Shown one piece after another: positions 9,069-17,590 of a DNA stretch of 61,088 nucleotides. The notes beneath the pieces were generated by a model, which saw only the letters and a list, made by a program, of their open reading frames with translations, ran no database searches and was not told the DNA's origin. Source of the stretch: an uncultured Clostridia bacterium (GTDB lineage: Bacteria; Bacillota; Clostridia; Christensenellales; Borkfalkiaceae); the NCBI GenBank assembly GCA_934272745.1, contig CAKQSI010000010.1, positions 1 through 61,088 of the forward strand, in the 5' to 3' direction. Position 1 is the stretch's first letter. Each line of letters opens with the position of its first letter. Made by a program: the position numbers and the translations under genes.

Positions 9069-10811
9069 ATGAAGAAAAAGTTACTTGCACTGACTTTGAT
9101 TCTGGCGTTCGTCGCGTCCTGCTTTACGGGCTGCTTCGTCGTCAAGGATCAGGAACGCGACTTAAAGCAAGTCGTGGCTTCCGTCAAAACGGCGGATCGA
9201 ACCGACGAGATCACCAAGCGGGAACTCATCACGTATTTCAATAGTTACGGCTACACGTATATGCAGTACTATTCCTGGACTGCGGAAAAAACGCTGGACT
9301 TCCTTCTGGAACAGTTGGTCAACCGTAAAATCGTTCTGCAGAACGCGGAAACCGTCCTTCCCGTCAAAAACGGGGGGGAGATCATCGGTCATCACCTTGA
9401 AAAATATCTGACCGAAAACCAGATCAACACCATCAAAAAGACGGTGAACGAGTCCGTGAACTCCACCATCGAAGGATATCTGAAAAAGAATACGTCGGAT
9501 GACGACGATGACGACGATAAAGAAGAAACGCGTACCACGCCTACTTACGATGAGGAAGATACCGAAGAGATCGTAAAGGCGGAAGACGTACCCGAAGTGG
9601 ACAAGGATTCCACCAAGGCGCGCAAAAACGCGTATACGCAGTTTGAAAAAGCGCTGAAGAAGAATTACTACACCTACGACGCTTATTACGAAATGCTGGT
9701 CGTCAGCGAACTGGAAGACAAGGTGATGACCCTCTGGCAGGACGCCGTAAAGGGCAACGTGACCGTTTCTATGGACGAACTGACCACCCGTTATAACGAA
9801 ATGCTGGAAACGCAGAAAGAATCCTACAACACGCCTTCTTCCTATAAGACCGCGCTCGAAGGGGTTTCTTCTTCCAAATTCGTGCTTTATAATCAGGCGA
9901 CCGGTTACGGCTACGTTTACAACCTCTTGGTTCCGTTCAGCGATTATCAGTCTGCGGTGCTTTCCAAATATACTTCCAAGTATCAGGCGGGCAAAATGAC
10001 CACCGCGGAATACGAAAAGATCCGCGCGACGCTTTTGAGCAACGTCGTCGCGAAAGATCTCAGACAGACCTGGATCTCCGCAGATTACGACTACGATTTC
10101 GACACCAAACTGTTCGGCGAAAAGTACTGCAAGACCGCGGGCATTCCGTTCGACGGCGACGTGACCTACACGTATACCGACGCCGACGGCAAAGAAGTGG
10201 TTCTTACCAACCAGAAGCCGGATAAGGATCTGAAAGGCAAATATTCCTTTGTCCTGAACGAAACGCCGATGGCGGACTTCATGACCAAACTGAATACCCT
10301 GATGAAAGCCGACGCGAAGAGTGTGGAAGGTTATACCTACGCGGGCGCGCTCGACCTTTCCAAAACCACCCTTGCCGAAGCGAAGACTTCCTTTATGGAT
10401 CTGACCTTTGCATACGGCAGCGATACCGGCATTCTGAACTCTTACAAGGGTTATGTTTCTTCTCCGAAGCCTGCCGATAACGCAAGCGAAAAATATGTGA
10501 CCGAATTTGCAAACGCGGCGAGAGACGTCGTTGCGATGGGCGCCGGTAACTACGTCGTCGTCGGAACCGACTACGGCTGGCATATCATTTACTGCACCGA
10601 ACAGATCAACGCTTCCGAAACCGAAACGCTGGTTGCCGCCGATATGGATGTTTACGGCACCTTCACTTACCGTTTCAAGACGGCGATTCTCGATTCGCTG
10701 AAGTCTTCCACCGTCACCGAAAAACAGACCGCGCTGATCAATCAGCAGAAGAAAGATCATGCGGACGGTATCAAGACTTTTAAGACGAGATATCAGGACC
10801 TGATCGGCTAA
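9069..10811 (+). CDS. PrsA/SurA-like secreted lipoprotein (putative foldase)
   Basis: The start is the ATG at 9069, preceded by AGGGAG, because it begins a lipoprotein signal peptide (MKKK, hydrophobic run, then VASC and FTGC as alternative lipoboxes at Cys18 or Cys22). Longer reading upstream has no ribosome-binding site. 580 residues. Near residues 145-170 lies an acidic tract with seven consecutive Asp. The C-terminal segment GNYVVVGTDYGWHIIYC resembles the end of parvulin (PpiC) domains, and the place after mfd is where many Clostridia encode a PrsA-type peptidyl-prolyl isomerase. The parvulin core is otherwise too divergent to be sure, so isomerase activity is inferred. A terminator follows. 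Confidence 0.7.
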   Translation: MKKKLLALTLILAFVASCFTGCFVVKDQERDLKQVVASVKTADRTDEITKRELITYFNSYGYTYMQYYSWTAEKTLDFLLEQLVNRKIVLQNAETVLPVKNGGEIIGHHLEKYLTENQINTIKKTVNESVNSTIEGYLKKNTSDDDDDDDKEETRTTPTYDEEDTEEIVKAEDVPEVDKDSTKARKNAYTQFEKALKKNYYTYDAYYEMLVVSELEDKVMTLWQDAVKGNVTVSMDELTTRYNEMLETQKESYNTPSSYKTALEGVSSSKFVLYNQATGYGYVYNLLVPFSDYQSAVLSKYTSKYQAGKMTTAEYEKIRATLLSNVVAKDLRQTWISADYDYDFDTKLFGEKYCKTAGIPFDGDVTYTYTDADGKEVVLTNQKPDKDLKGKYSFVLNETPMADFMTKLNTLMKADAKSVEGYTYAGALDLSKTTLAEAKTSFMDLTFAYGSDTGILNSYKGYVSSPKPADNASEKYVTEFANAARDVVAMGAGNYVVVGTDYGWHIIYCTEQINASETETLVAADMDVYGTFTYRFKTAILDSLKSSTVTEKQTALINQQKKDHADGIKTFKTRYQDLIG

Positions 10812-10853
10812 AACGGGTTTGGTCGGGTTCCGCGGAAAACAAAAAATCATCAC

Positions 10854-10885
10854 AGAGGTCGCGGCTTTGTCTGCGACCTCTTTTT
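10854..10885 (+). terminator. Rho-independent terminator after the lipoprotein gene
   Basis: AGAGGTCGC (10854-10862) pairs with GCGACCTCT (10873-10881), followed by a run of T to 10885. Confidence 0.9.
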
Positions 10886-10954
10886 CACCGAAAAATACGG
10901 CGAAATGGCGGCAGTCTGCCGGATTGATCGCGGCTTGCCTTTTACAAAGTACTT

Positions 10955-12385
10955 ATGGAACGCACGAAACGAAAAAAACTTGCCATCACTTCGGGAAAAC
11001 TTCTCCCGCAACTCATCGTATTTACCATTCCCGTACTGCTTACGGGGGTGTTGCAACTGCTGTATAACGCGGCGGATCTGGTCGTCGTCGGGAAATACCG
11101 CGGCGACGTCGCGCTTGCCGCCGTCGGTTCCACCGGTGCGCTGATCAACCTGATCGTCAACGTGTTTATCGGGCTTTCGGTGGGCGCCAACGTGCTGGTC
11201 GCGCGCTGTGTCGGCGCAAAAGACGACGAAGGGATTTCCCGCGCGTCGCACACGGCGGTGCTGATTTCGCTGATCGCCGGCACGGTCGTCGGAATTTTCG
11301 GCGTCGTCACCGCAAAAACGCTGCTCCGCTGGATGGATTCACCGGACAGCGTCATCGACCTTTCCGCGCTGTACGTCAAAATTTACTTTGCCGGGATGCC
11401 GTTCAATATGTTATACAACTTCGGCGCGGCTGTCTTACGCGGCATGGGGGATACCAAACGCCCGCTCATCGCGCTTTCCGTTTCCGGACTGGTCAACGTG
11501 GGGTTGAACGTCGTCTTTGTCAAGGGGTTCGATATGAACGTGGAAGGGGTTGCGATCGCAACGGTGGTTTCGCAGGTGCTTGCCTGCGGCGCCGTTCTTG
11601 CGTTCCTGATGAACAGCAAAACCGCCTGTCGCGTTTCCCTCAAAAAACTGCGCATTCACAAAAAAGAATTGTTGCTGATGACCCGGATCGGGCTTCCCGC
11701 AGGGATTCAGGGCTCCATTTTCTCTATTTCCAACGTACTCATTCAAAAATCGGTAAACGGCTTCGGCGACGTGGTTATGGCAGGGAACTCCGCCGCGGCG
11801 AATATCGAGGGCTTCGTTTATACCTCTATGAACTCCGTCTATCACGCCGCGCTGACTTTTGCGGGGCAGAACTACGGCGCGGGGGAATGGAAACGCGTCA
11901 AAAGCGTGCTTTACGAAACGCTTGCCATCGTCACCGTCATCGGGGTGGTGCTGGGCGTGTCGTGCTATCTTGCCGCTTCGCCCTTGCTCGGTATTTATAC
12001 GGACAGCAAGGAAGCGATCGCTTACGGCGTTACGCGTATGCGATACGTCTGTTTCCCGTATTTTTTGTGCGGCGTTATGGACGTGCTGGTGGGAATTTTG
12101 CGCGGACTGGGGTATTCATTCGTGCCGATGATCGTCAGCATTGTGGGCGCGTGCGGCTTCCGCGTGCTGTGGATTTATACCGTTTTTATCAGGTGGCATA
12201 AACTTTCCGTCCTCTATTTGTCCTATCCGGTGTCGTGGGTGCTGACCGCCTTCAGCGACGTGATCTGCCTTTTGGTGGTATTCAAAACGGTCAGGCGGAA
12301 CTGTCTGGAACGCAAAGCCGACCTTGCCGCCGGCGATCATCCGGACGAAACGGAGGACGAACTCTCCGGCGATTATATAGACTGA
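10955..12385 (+). CDS. MATE-family multidrug/Na+ efflux transporter
   Basis: 476 residues with about 12 hydrophobic segments in two similar halves, typical of the MatE (NorM/DinF-like) family: GVLQLLYNAADLVVVGK and GLPAGIQGSIFSISN are characteristic loops. These proteins expel cationic drugs or metabolites by Na+ or H+ antiport; the substrate cannot be told. The C-terminus ends in an acidic tail (PDETEDELSGD). The ATG has only a weak ribosome-binding site. It stands alone between terminators. Confidence 0.92.
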   Translation: MERTKRKKLAITSGKLLPQLIVFTIPVLLTGVLQLLYNAADLVVVGKYRGDVALAAVGSTGALINLIVNVFIGLSVGANVLVARCVGAKDDEGISRASHTAVLISLIAGTVVGIFGVVTAKTLLRWMDSPDSVIDLSALYVKIYFAGMPFNMLYNFGAAVLRGMGDTKRPLIALSVSGLVNVGLNVVFVKGFDMNVEGVAIATVVSQVLACGAVLAFLMNSKTACRVSLKKLRIHKKELLLMTRIGLPAGIQGSIFSISNVLIQKSVNGFGDVVMAGNSAAANIEGFVYTSMNSVYHAALTFAGQNYGAGEWKRVKSVLYETLAIVTVIGVVLGVSCYLAASPLLGIYTDSKEAIAYGVTRMRYVCFPYFLCGVMDVLVGILRGLGYSFVPMIVSIVGACGFRVLWIYTVFIRWHKLSVLYLSYPVSWVLTAFSDVICLLVVFKTVRRNCLERKADLAAGDHPDETEDELSGDYID

Positions 12386-12530
12386 GGGAAAAGAGTTGGA
12401 AAACAATCCCAAATTCGGCATTGCCAAAGTTTTATAAAGTGCGTTTTTCGTTTTGGACTTGGCGAAACCGAAAGTGCAGTAAGTGGTTTTCATATTCTAT
12501 AAGTGTTTTTTATCAATAAAAATAAAGGGA

Positions 12531-12563
12531 GGGTGCGCGCCGCGGAAACCGCGGCGCGCACCC
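12531..12563 (+). terminator. Perfect 15-bp hairpin after the MATE gene, possibly bidirectional
   Basis: GGGTGCGCGCCGCGG (12531-12545), AAA loop, CCGCGGCGCGCACCC (12549-12563), then TTATAAT. An A-rich run on the left would act as the U-tract on the other strand. Confidence 0.8.
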
Positions 12564-12634
12564 TTATAATATGGAGATATTTGTAGGGGAGATCACCGAT
12601 TGCCCGCCCACAAAAGGGTGGCTAAGTAATTTTT

Positions 12635-12688
12635 GCGCCCGATTGTCAACCAAAGCGATACTGTTTGGTTGACAATCGGGCGCTTTTT
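12635..12688 (+). terminator. 20-bp perfect hairpin with T5 tail overlapping the birA promoter
   Basis: GCGCCCGATTGTCAACCAAA (12635-12654) is the exact reverse complement of 12664-12683, across a 9-base loop, followed by T5 (12684-12688). The right arm carries the -35 box of the next promoter. Confidence 0.75.
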
Positions 12689-12697
12689 CGTTATAAT
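12669..12697 (+). promoter_or_regulatory. Consensus promoter for birA
   Basis: TTGACA (12669-12674), 17-base spacer, TATAAT (12692-12697): a full match to the sigma-A consensus at both hexamers and spacing. Confidence 0.85.
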
Positions 12698-12871
12698 GGA
12701 AATAATTAAAGTTGCTAATCGTGCTAAACGGGCAAGTCCATACGGGCGACCGCGCAAGGCGGGCATAGTCCGCCGCGGGCGCTTTCGTGCTGCAATCTTT
12801 GTTTAAGAAATTTTACCGCTACCGGAGAGCATTCGCCGCTTGCAATCTGCAAGATCCGTACAGGGGGGGAA

Positions 12872-14110
12872 ATGGAGAAAAGTCAACAAACCGAAATCAC
12901 GGTGGAAAACGCCGTGCTTTCTGCGTTTTTGGAACGGGCAGGGACGCCGGTTTCGGGCGAAGAACTCGCAAAAACGCTGGACGTCAGCCGCAACGCGGTA
13001 TGGAAGGCGGTCAATAAATTGAAAAAGCAGGGCTACGAAGTGCTTTCCAAGCCTAACGCCGGATATGTGTTTCCTGCGGAGCAGAAGTTGGTGATTCCCG
13101 AACGTGCCGAAGCGGTTTATTCTGTGTTCTGCGCCGAAAAAGCAGCGGAAACCGCGGCTGTCGCAGACGGTTCTGCCGTGCTTTGTATGGAAAGGGAGAA
13201 TGCAGCCGTAGCGGACGACGTCGCTTCGTTCGGTGCTGAAAATACAGGTACGTCCCGCAAAAACGGGGCGCAGACAGCGGGAAATGCCGCTTCGCCCTGC
13301 AATAGCGTAAGTGCGGAGCAAAACCCCGTCACCCTTTGCAAAACCGCGGGCGCAATGCTCCAAAACTTCGGCACGTACCCCAAAATTTCGGTCATTGCCG
13401 TGGACGAGATCGATTCCACCAACACCGCGCTCAAAAAAATGGCGGAGGCAGGCGCAGCCGAGGGAACGATCGTCACCGCGCGTTTGCAGACGGGCGGCAA
13501 GGGCAGGCTGGGGCGTACCTTTCTTTCCCCCAAAGGCAGCGGGCTGTATTTTTCGCTGCTGCTTCGTCCCGATCTGCCGTTTTCCGCTTGCCGTACGCTG
13601 ACGACCACTGCGGCGGTCGCCGTTTCGCGCGCGGTGGAACGGCTGGTGCCCGGAGCAAAGTGCCGGATAAAATGGGTCAACGACGTGTTTCTGCACGGCA
13701 AAAAGGTGTGCGGCATTTTGACCGAAGCCGCCATCGGCGCGGAAACCGGCAAACTGGACTATGCGGTGCTGGGGATCGGCATCAACGTGACCGAGCCCGA
13801 GGGCGGATTTCCGGAAGATCTTCGGTCGGTCGCGGGCGCGATTTCTAAGGACGGTGTGGATTTTTCGACTCTTTTGGGCGCGGTCGTTGCCGAATTTTTC
13901 ACCTTTTACGGAAAGAACGGCGCCGCCTGCCTTGCGGAATACCGCGCGCGCCAGATGTTGACCGGCACCCCCGTTACCGTGTTTGGAAACGGGGAACCGT
14001 ATCCCGCCGCCGTGCTCGGCGTTTCAGACGATTTCGGACTTTTGGTGGAAAGGGAAGACGGTACGAAAGAAGAACTTTCCTCCGGAGAAGTGTCCGTCCG
14101 CCCACGCTGA
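12872..14110 (+). CDS. birA: Bifunctional biotin ligase / biotin-responsive repressor BirA
   Basis: Attaches biotin to carboxyl carrier proteins and, when charged with biotinyl-AMP, represses biotin genes. 412 residues against about 320-330 usual. Residues 10-68 form the winged-helix DNA-binding domain (ELAKTLDVSRNAVWKAVNKL). The ligase core starts near 170: DEIDSTN, GGKGRLGRTF (GRGRxGR loop, first Arg replaced by Lys), KWVNDV and GIGINV. Between them, residues about 86-160 are an Ala/Ser/Asn-rich insert with no family counterpart. The C-terminal SH3-like domain ends in SSGEVSVR. AGGGGGG sits before the ATG. bioY follows, which fits a biotin module. Confidence 0.93.
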   Translation: MEKSQQTEITVENAVLSAFLERAGTPVSGEELAKTLDVSRNAVWKAVNKLKKQGYEVLSKPNAGYVFPAEQKLVIPERAEAVYSVFCAEKAAETAAVADGSAVLCMERENAAVADDVASFGAENTGTSRKNGAQTAGNAASPCNSVSAEQNPVTLCKTAGAMLQNFGTYPKISVIAVDEIDSTNTALKKMAEAGAAEGTIVTARLQTGGKGRLGRTFLSPKGSGLYFSLLLRPDLPFSACRTLTTTAAVAVSRAVERLVPGAKCRIKWVNDVFLHGKKVCGILTEAAIGAETGKLDYAVLGIGINVTEPEGGFPEDLRSVAGAISKDGVDFSTLLGAVVAEFFTFYGKNGAACLAEYRARQMLTGTPVTVFGNGEPYPAAVLGVSDDFGLLVEREDGTKEELSSGEVSVRPR

Positions 14111-14114
14111 AACG

Positions 14115-14155
14115 CTGAAAACCGCCCGCGCTGAAGCACTGAAAACCGCCCGCGC
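14115..14155 (+). repeat. 24-bp period repeat after birA
   Basis: CTGAAAACCGCCCGCGC occurs at 14115-14131 and 14139-14155, just after the birA stop. Confidence 0.7.
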
Positions 14156-14172
14156 CCCGACAGTCCGCCCGC

Positions 14173-14243
14173 GATTTGTTACTATAGCGGTGCCGGTGCC
14201 GCCTGCGTTTTTAAGTTTTCGGCAAATACGTTTTTAACAAATC
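14173..14243 (+). promoter_or_regulatory. Inverted pair GATTTGTTA / TAACAAATC before bioY
   Basis: GATTTGTTA (14173-14181) and its exact reverse complement TAACAAATC (14235-14243) flank 53 bases upstream of bioY. The half-sites resemble the TGTTAAC / GTTAACA halves of known BirA operators, though those are usually about 15 bases apart. Operator function is a guess. Confidence 0.3.
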
Positions 14244-14260
14244 AATTTTGAGGTAAAATT

Positions 14261-14803
14261 ATGTCCAAAGCCAGATTGATCGCAAGAATCGCACTTTGTA
14301 CGGCGTTGATTGCCGTATCCGCGCAAATTTCCTTTCCGTTGCCGACAGGGATTCCCGTCACGCTGCAAACTTTTGCCATCGCGTTTGCCGCCGCCTTTCT
14401 GGGGGCGAAATACGGCGTGGTTTCGGTGCTGTGCTACTTGCTGCTGGGTGCGTGCGGCGTTCCGGTATTTGCCGGGTTTAAAAGCGGCTTCGGCGCGCTG
14501 GTCGGAGTGACCGGCGGGTATCTGACCGGATTTTTGCCCATGGCACTGTTAATCGGGCTTGCCGGAAACGCCAGACTGCCTTTTGCGGTGCTGCTTTGCG
14601 CCGCGGGACTTGCCGCCTGCCACCTTTTGGGCGTGCTGCAATTCCATTTCGTTGCCGGAACGCCCATGCTTGCCGCATTTTTAAAGGCTTCGGCGCCCTA
14701 TCTTGTCAAAGACGCGGTCAGCGTACTCGGCGCGGTACTGCTCGGCAAAAAACTGTCGTCCGCCCTGACCCCGAAAGGGGAAGACGCCGCCACCCCCGCC
14801 TGA
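14261..14803 (+). CDS. bioY: Biotin transporter BioY (ECF S component)
   Basis: 180 residues, about six membrane segments, with the BioY hallmarks FPLPTGIPVTLQTFAI near residues 25-40 and GPTGGY-like GVTGGYLTGF near 83-92. It binds biotin in the membrane and works with the shared ECF energising module (EcfA/A'/T), which is not in this window. The TGAGGTAAAATT stretch gives a ribosome-binding site before the ATG. Adjacent birA supports biotin-controlled uptake; no biotin synthesis genes are nearby, so the cell may depend on import. Confidence 0.95.
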   Translation: MSKARLIARIALCTALIAVSAQISFPLPTGIPVTLQTFAIAFAAAFLGAKYGVVSVLCYLLLGACGVPVFAGFKSGFGALVGVTGGYLTGFLPMALLIGLAGNARLPFAVLLCAAGLAACHLLGVLQFHFVAGTPMLAAFLKASAPYLVKDAVSVLGAVLLGKKLSSALTPKGEDAATPA

Positions 14804-14909
14804 CGGACAGGAAACGTTTCGGAGATAAGGAATTTGCGTTTGCCGGGGAAACAAACATTCCATATCGCATATCGCCGATAAAAATTTACCAAAAATACAA
14901 AAAATCTCA

Positions 14910-14993
14910 AAAACCCTACTAAACTTGTCGCATTTTGCTTGACAGAGAAAAATCTCTGTGTTATGATATATGCGACAAATCTAGTAGGGTTTT
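14910..14993 (+). promoter_or_regulatory. Nested dyad operator around the isc promoter
   Basis: AAAACCCTACTA (14910-14921) is the inverse of 14982-14993, and TTGTCGCA (14925-14932) is the inverse of 14971-14978. Both pairs share one centre. Inside lies ACAGAGA / TCTCTGT (14942-14948, 14953-14959). The left arm lies before the -35 box and the right arm just after the transcription start. Likely binding sites for the IscR-like protein encoded downstream. Confidence 0.7.
14939..14967 (+). promoter_or_regulatory. Promoter of the iscR-iscS-iscU genes
   Basis: TTGACA (14939-14944), 17-base spacer, TATGAT (14962-14967), placed centrally within the dyad. Confidence 0.85.
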
Positions 14994-15248
14994 GTTTTTT
15001 GAAAAGCGTTCCACAAAAAACGGGCGCGAAAGCGGAAACGATAAACGGTGCGCCGCTTCGGCGAAGATCGATAAAGCCGTGCAGTTACGTCGGTAAAATG
15101 CCGCGCGGAAAATCAAACCCGCAAGCGCGTCGCTTCGGCAAGCCGTTGCAAATTCCGCGCCGCGTAAACCCGCAAACCAAACGAAATTCAAAAACCGACA
15201 AGGTTCAACCGGATTCTCAAAAAGCATTATTTAAGGAGGGCGTAAGAC

Positions 15249-15716
15249 GTGAAACTTTCTCAGCAAACGCACAACGGTTTAAAAATCGTGTACGAACTTG
15301 CGCTGCGTTACCCGGACGGATTGTCTGCGACCAAACTTTCGGAGCGGATGTATCTTTCCCCGAAGTATCTGGAAAAGATTCTGCGTCCGCTGGGCAAAGC
15401 CGGCGTGGTTTCGGCAACGCGCGGCGTCAACGGCGGGTATCAACTTGCCGCCCCGCCCGAAGACCTGACCGTGGGACGGGTGGTTCGCGCGCTGGAAGAC
15501 GATATGGAAATCGTGGACTGCGTGCTTGACCCTTGCCCGCTGTGTCCGACCAGCGCGGTATGGAGAAAATTATACGAAGGAATCAACCAAGTGCTCGATT
15601 CTATGACGGTCAAACAAATGATGGACGCGGCTGCCGCCGAAAAGGAGACGACCTGCGTATGCCAAAGGAGCGGAAAAAATGGAACGGATTTATCTGGATC
15701 ATGCTGCAACCACTAA
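15249..15716 (+). CDS. iscR: Rrf2-family Fe-S sensing regulator, IscR-like
   Basis: 155 residues. N-terminal winged helix (THNGLKIVYELALRYPDG, LSPKYLEKILRPLGKAGVV, GVNGGYQLA) is classic Rrf2. Three cysteines at 91, 96 and 99 (DCVLDPCPLCP) match the cluster-ligand region of IscR, whose spacing in E. coli is wider. The C-terminus carries four more Cys, ending SCCNH, which is unusual. The start is GTG at 15249, with AAGGAGGG 8 bases before. The gene overlaps iscS by 38 bases. By family it would read the Fe-S status of the cell and control its own operon through the dyad upstream. Confidence 0.88.
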   Translation: MKLSQQTHNGLKIVYELALRYPDGLSATKLSERMYLSPKYLEKILRPLGKAGVVSATRGVNGGYQLAAPPEDLTVGRVVRALEDDMEIVDCVLDPCPLCPTSAVWRKLYEGINQVLDSMTVKQMMDAAAAEKETTCVCQRSGKNGTDLSGSCCNH

Positions 15717-16848
15717 ATTAAAACCGGAAGCCCTGCAAAAAATGCTTCCGTACCTGACCGACGTTTACGGCAATGCCAACAGCCAGCACTTCTTCGGCAG
15801 AGAAGCGATGGAAGCGGTGGACGAAGCGCGCGACTATATCGCTTCCGCCATCGGCGCGAAGCCGTCCGAGGTTTACTTCACTTCCGGCGGAACGGAGTCG
15901 GACAACTGGGCTCTCAAGGGGTTCGTCCGCGGCGCAAAACATCGCGGCAAACACTTCATCATCAGTTGTATCGAACACCCCGCGATGATCGAATCGGCAA
16001 AAGCGCTGGAAAAAGAAGGGTTTGAAGCGACTTTCCTTCCCGTAAAGGAAGACGGCGTGATCGATCTCGAAGCCTTAAAAGCCGCCATTCGTCCGGATAC
16101 TACTTTTATAGGCATCATGCTGGCAAATAACGAGATCGGCACCATCGAACCCATCAAAGAAGTAGTGAAAATTGCCAAGGAACACAACGTTCCCGTCTTT
16201 ACGGACGCGGTGCAGGCGGCGCCCGTCATGCGCCTGAACGTCAACGATCTGGGCGTGGACGCGATGTCGTTCTCCTCGCACAAGTTCGGCGGTCCCAAGG
16301 GAATGGGCGTGCTGTATATCAGGACGGGCAGATACGTCGAAAAACTGATCACCGGCGGGCATCAGGAACGGATGCAGCGCGGCGGCACCACCAACGTGCC
16401 GGGCGTCGTCGGAATGGCGGCTGCCTATCGCGACACGGTCGAGCATATGGAAGAAAACGTCAAAAAGACGGCGGCGCTGCGCGATCGGTTTGTTTCCCGC
16501 GTCAGGGCGGAAATCCCCGACGTCATCTATAACGGCAGCGAAACTTCCCGCGTGGCGGGGAACGCCAGCTTCTCCTTCCGCTATATCGAGGGGGAATCCA
16601 TTCTGTTCCGTATGGACCTTGCGGGAATCGCCGTATCGTCCGGTTCCGCCTGTTCTTCGGGATCTTTGGAACCGTCGCACGTGCTGCTTGCCATCGGCAG
16701 AAAAGTGGGGGACGCGCACGGAACCATTCGTTTCTCTTTCGGCCCCGAAAATACGGTGGAAGAAACGGATTACGTCGTGGACACGCTGAAAAAGGTGGTA
16801 ACAGAGTTACGTGCGATGTCGCCGCTCTATCACCCTGAAGGCGTATAA
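15679..16848 (+). CDS. iscS: Cysteine desulfurase (IscS/NifS)
   Basis: PLP enzyme that takes sulfur from cysteine for Fe-S assembly. 389 residues. Seen: YLDHAATT at the N-terminus, TSGGTESDN, the PLP lysine in SSHKFGGPKG (Lys202), and the catalytic loop SGSACSSGS (Cys325). The start lies inside the end of the regulator gene, with AAAGGAG before the ATG. Its partner iscU follows after 132 bases, so the two are likely co-transcribed. Confidence 0.96.
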   Translation: MERIYLDHAATTKLKPEALQKMLPYLTDVYGNANSQHFFGREAMEAVDEARDYIASAIGAKPSEVYFTSGGTESDNWALKGFVRGAKHRGKHFIISCIEHPAMIESAKALEKEGFEATFLPVKEDGVIDLEALKAAIRPDTTFIGIMLANNEIGTIEPIKEVVKIAKEHNVPVFTDAVQAAPVMRLNVNDLGVDAMSFSSHKFGGPKGMGVLYIRTGRYVEKLITGGHQERMQRGGTTNVPGVVGMAAAYRDTVEHMEENVKKTAALRDRFVSRVRAEIPDVIYNGSETSRVAGNASFSFRYIEGESILFRMDLAGIAVSSGSACSSGSLEPSHVLLAIGRKVGDAHGTIRFSFGPENTVEETDYVVDTLKKVVTELRAMSPLYHPEGV

Positions 16849-16980
16849 TACCGGTTCTTCCGCCTGCGTGCGCGAAAACCCTCGGTCATTTACGATCCAG
16901 TAAACTCCCGTCGGGTTTTCTTGCCGGACAATATAAATTACCTCATTTCTCGTAAAACCTTAATTTCCAAGGAGATTGTT

Positions 16981-17373
16981 ATGTACAACGAAAAAGTCAT
17001 CGAAGCCTTTTCTCACCCGCAAAACGTCGGCGAAATCGAAAACCCGGACGGATTCGGCAAAGTCGGCAACGAAGTTTGCGGCGATATTATGCAGATTACT
17101 CTAAAAATCGAAAACGACCGCATCGTAGACGCGAAATTCAAAACCTTTGGTTGCGCGGCGGCGGTCGCTACCAGTTCTACCGCGACCGATATGGTCAAAG
17201 GCATGACGGTGGACGAGGCGTGGAACCTCACCAACAAAGTAGTCATCGAAAAGTTGGGCGGACTGCCCCCGCAAAAACTGCACTGCTCGGTTCTGGCGGA
17301 AGAAGCCATCAAAGCCGCGATCGAAGACTACCGCAACAAACAGGCGGCAAAAAAGGCGGAAAAACAGGCGTAA
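16981..17373 (+). CDS. iscU: Fe-S cluster scaffold IscU/NifU-like
   Basis: 130 residues. The ATG at 16981 is chosen because CAAGGAG lies before it and the IscU fold starts there (MYNEKVIEAFSHPQNVG). Three scaffold cysteines are present: Cys33 in EVCGD (with Asp35), Cys58 in TFGCAAA and Cys102 in LHCSVLAEEA. There is no LPPVK-type HscA motif; LPPQKLHC occupies that spot, as in the NifU-like group of Clostridia lacking HscAB. Confidence 0.95.
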   Translation: MYNEKVIEAFSHPQNVGEIENPDGFGKVGNEVCGDIMQITLKIENDRIVDAKFKTFGCAAAVATSSTATDMVKGMTVDEAWNLTNKVVIEKLGGLPPQKLHCSVLAEEAIKAAIEDYRNKQAAKKAEKQA

Positions 17374-17590
17374 GTGCCGGATTTTGCCATACGTTCCGCG
17401 TTTTCGGGAACGCGCTCGAGTGAGAAACCGGTAAAATTTTCCGCAAAAAGGAAAGGTTTCCTGTCCCAGAAAAGGTGAAATTTTGCGTAACGTTTCCCTT
17501 TTTTGCGCATACTGAAAACGAAACGAACGGCAGAGGTTTTCGCTTGCCAAAGAGGCGGCGGCGCCCAAGCCGGTTTCAAGGAGCGTTGAC

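Larger units (their letters stand above)
12386..12871 (+). other. Intergenic region with two strong hairpins and the birA promoter
   Basis: No gene seen. It holds a 15-bp perfect hairpin (12531-12563), a 20-bp perfect hairpin (12635-12683) that overlaps a consensus promoter (12669-12697), and an about 165-base leader rich in short GC inverted repeats before birA. Confidence 0.7.
14804..15248 (+). other. Regulatory region and long leader of the isc genes
   Basis: Holds a consensus promoter centred in a symmetrical set of inverted repeats (14910-14993), then about 250 bases of leader. I see no gene in the leader; short open frames there run across the inverted repeats and lack ribosome-binding sites. 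Confidence 0.65.

Noticed and set aside
12700..12871. Riboswitch in the birA leader
   Set aside because: Short inverted GC repeats are present but I could not fit any known riboswitch core.
14939..15529. Long frame across the isc promoter and the regulator gene
   Set aside because: It is out of frame with the clear Rrf2 protein and crosses the promoter dyad.
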